DNA of 64,000 bases, from contig LGRT01000013.1 of the NCBI GenBank assembly GCA_001642945.1, forward strand, positions 489,224 to 553,223. Reading direction: 5' to 3'. A program made the position numbers and the translations under genes. The stretch is from Rhodobacteraceae bacterium SB2. GTDB taxonomy: Bacteria; Pseudomonadota; Alphaproteobacteria; Rhodobacterales; Rhodobacteraceae. Position 1 is the stretch's first letter. Each line of letters starts with the position of its first letter. Shown here piece by piece: positions 63,636-64,000 of this stretch. The notes below the pieces were generated by a model. The model did no database searches. It saw only the letters and a list, made by a program, of their open reading frames with translations, and was not told where the DNA came from.

Positions 63636-63923
63636 ATGGCTCGAAAGCGTTATTCTGATGAAGATGTGTTGAAGTTATTGCGCGAGATTGATGTTCATTT
63701 GCACGATGGTTTGGACGTTGTGAGTGCGTGTCGCAAAGCTGGGATTTCAGATAAGAGTTATTATTACTGGCGCAAGAAGTTTGGAGGTCTTTCTCGTTCA
63801 CAGGTTTCTGAGATGAAATTGCTCAAGAAAGAAAACGAGCGCTTGAAGAAGATCGTCGCTGACTTGCAGTTAGACAAGGTGATCCTGAAGGAGAGCCTTG
63901 ATCATCTAAAGCCGCGGGCCTGA
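63636..63923 (+). CDS. IS3-family transposase OrfA
   Basis: The 95-residue protein begins MARKRYSDEDVLKLLREIDV and has the helix-turn-helix SACRKAGISDKSYYYWRKKF and leucine-zipper-like LLKKENERLKKIVADLQLDK, then VILKESLDHL. All are typical of IS407-group OrfA, which binds the IS ends. Its stop lies 22 bases into the open -1 frame of orfB, as expected for programmed -1 frameshifting that makes the OrfAB transposase. Confidence 0.93.
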   Translation: MARKRYSDEDVLKLLREIDVHLHDGLDVVSACRKAGISDKSYYYWRKKFGGLSRSQVSEMKLLKKENERLKKIVADLQLDKVILKESLDHLKPRA

Positions 63924-64000
63924 CGCAGGCTCAGCTTCGTCAGGCCGTTCTTCATACGCGTCAAAAGCTGGATATTTCTGAGCGGCGTGCTTGCGCTGTT
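63902..64000 (+). CDS. IS3-family transposase OrfB, N-terminal fragment at window edge
   Basis: The -1 frame relative to orfA is open from 63902 and reads SSKAAGLTQAQLRQAVLHTR and onward to ERRACAV at the edge. No ATG is present, so expression is expected by frameshift from orfA. The DDE catalytic core lies beyond the window. Confidence 0.8.

Larger units (their letters stand above)
63581..64000 (+). mobile_element. IS3-family insertion sequence (IS407-like group), left part
   Basis: The left end is placed at 63581 because the repeat match to 61135-61227 ends at 63580. The end begins TGTCTTAGCCCCCTAG, plausible for an IS3-family terminal repeat. It contains orfA (63636-63923) and the start of orfB in the -1 frame. 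The element continues past the right edge, so the right inverted repeat and target duplication cannot be checked. Confidence 0.88.

Noticed and set aside
47109..64000. A second copy of the tRNA-Lys 3' end as the right attachment site
   Set aside because: I looked for the GGTTCGAACCC and CACGGCTCACCA stretches across the island and saw no convincing copy in this window.

Overview
The window looks like a chromosomal stretch of a marine alphaproteobacterium of the Rhodobacterales (Roseobacter group). The evidence is gene order and content: ahcY, regA, senC and regB lie together, as do tsaE-amgK-murU-addB-addA-trxA, hslV and hslU flank a membrane-protein gene, and a DUF1467 gene follows a methylmalonyl-CoA epimerase gene. 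The moderate base composition suggests one of the lower-GC pelagic members. This assignment is an inference, because no rRNA gene is present.

Positions 1-47108 are dense, ordinary core genome. In order: S-adenosylhomocysteinase (cut by the left edge), an HD phosphohydrolase, the RegA/SenC/RegB redox-signalling set, a long plus-strand operon (tRNA t6A factor TsaE, the cell-wall recycling kinase AmgK and uridylyltransferase MurU, the AddAB recombination nuclease-helicase, thioredoxin), the HslUV protease, a decayed gene, GlpR-GlpD glycerol metabolism, a methyltransferase, an MscS channel, a complete peptide/opine-type ABC importer (one binding protein, two permeases, one fused double ATPase), a gamma-glutamylcyclotransferase-like protein, a class III adenylate cyclase with TPRs, the zinc regulon (ZnuA divergent from Zur-ZnuC-ZnuB, with two Zur-box-like sites between them), methylmalonyl-CoA epimerase, a response regulator, AspRS, the PabB/PabC-like folate pair, CarB, two GST-like proteins, MtaB, DapF, and a tRNA-Lys(TTT).

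Immediately after the tRNA-Lys gene the character changes. The DNA becomes distinctly AT-rich, coding is sparser, and most products are unfamiliar. I read 47109 to the right edge as a genomic island that entered at tRNA-Lys. Its first part (47340-53054) holds a large secreted calcium-binding-like protein, a tryptophan-rich unknown protein, a clamp-loader-like AAA+ ATPase and a small protein that share a repeated upstream element, a minimal tyrosine recombinase, and two tiny overlapping genes.

The second part (53692-63600) is the most interesting. It is a single-direction cluster of seven exported proteins: two paralogous CsgG/FlgO-like proteins (one carrying an inserted OmpA domain), a DUF4384-like protein, an OmpA protein, two periplasmic ClpP-like serine-protease-fold proteins, and a 780-residue protein. 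The last three end in the same cysteine-containing SH3-like domain. The cluster looks like an undescribed cell-envelope system that combines peptidoglycan anchoring with proteolysis. A second copy of the 780-residue gene begins right after the first (93-bp repeat, one mismatch) and is cut after its signal peptide by an IS3-family element that runs out of the window.
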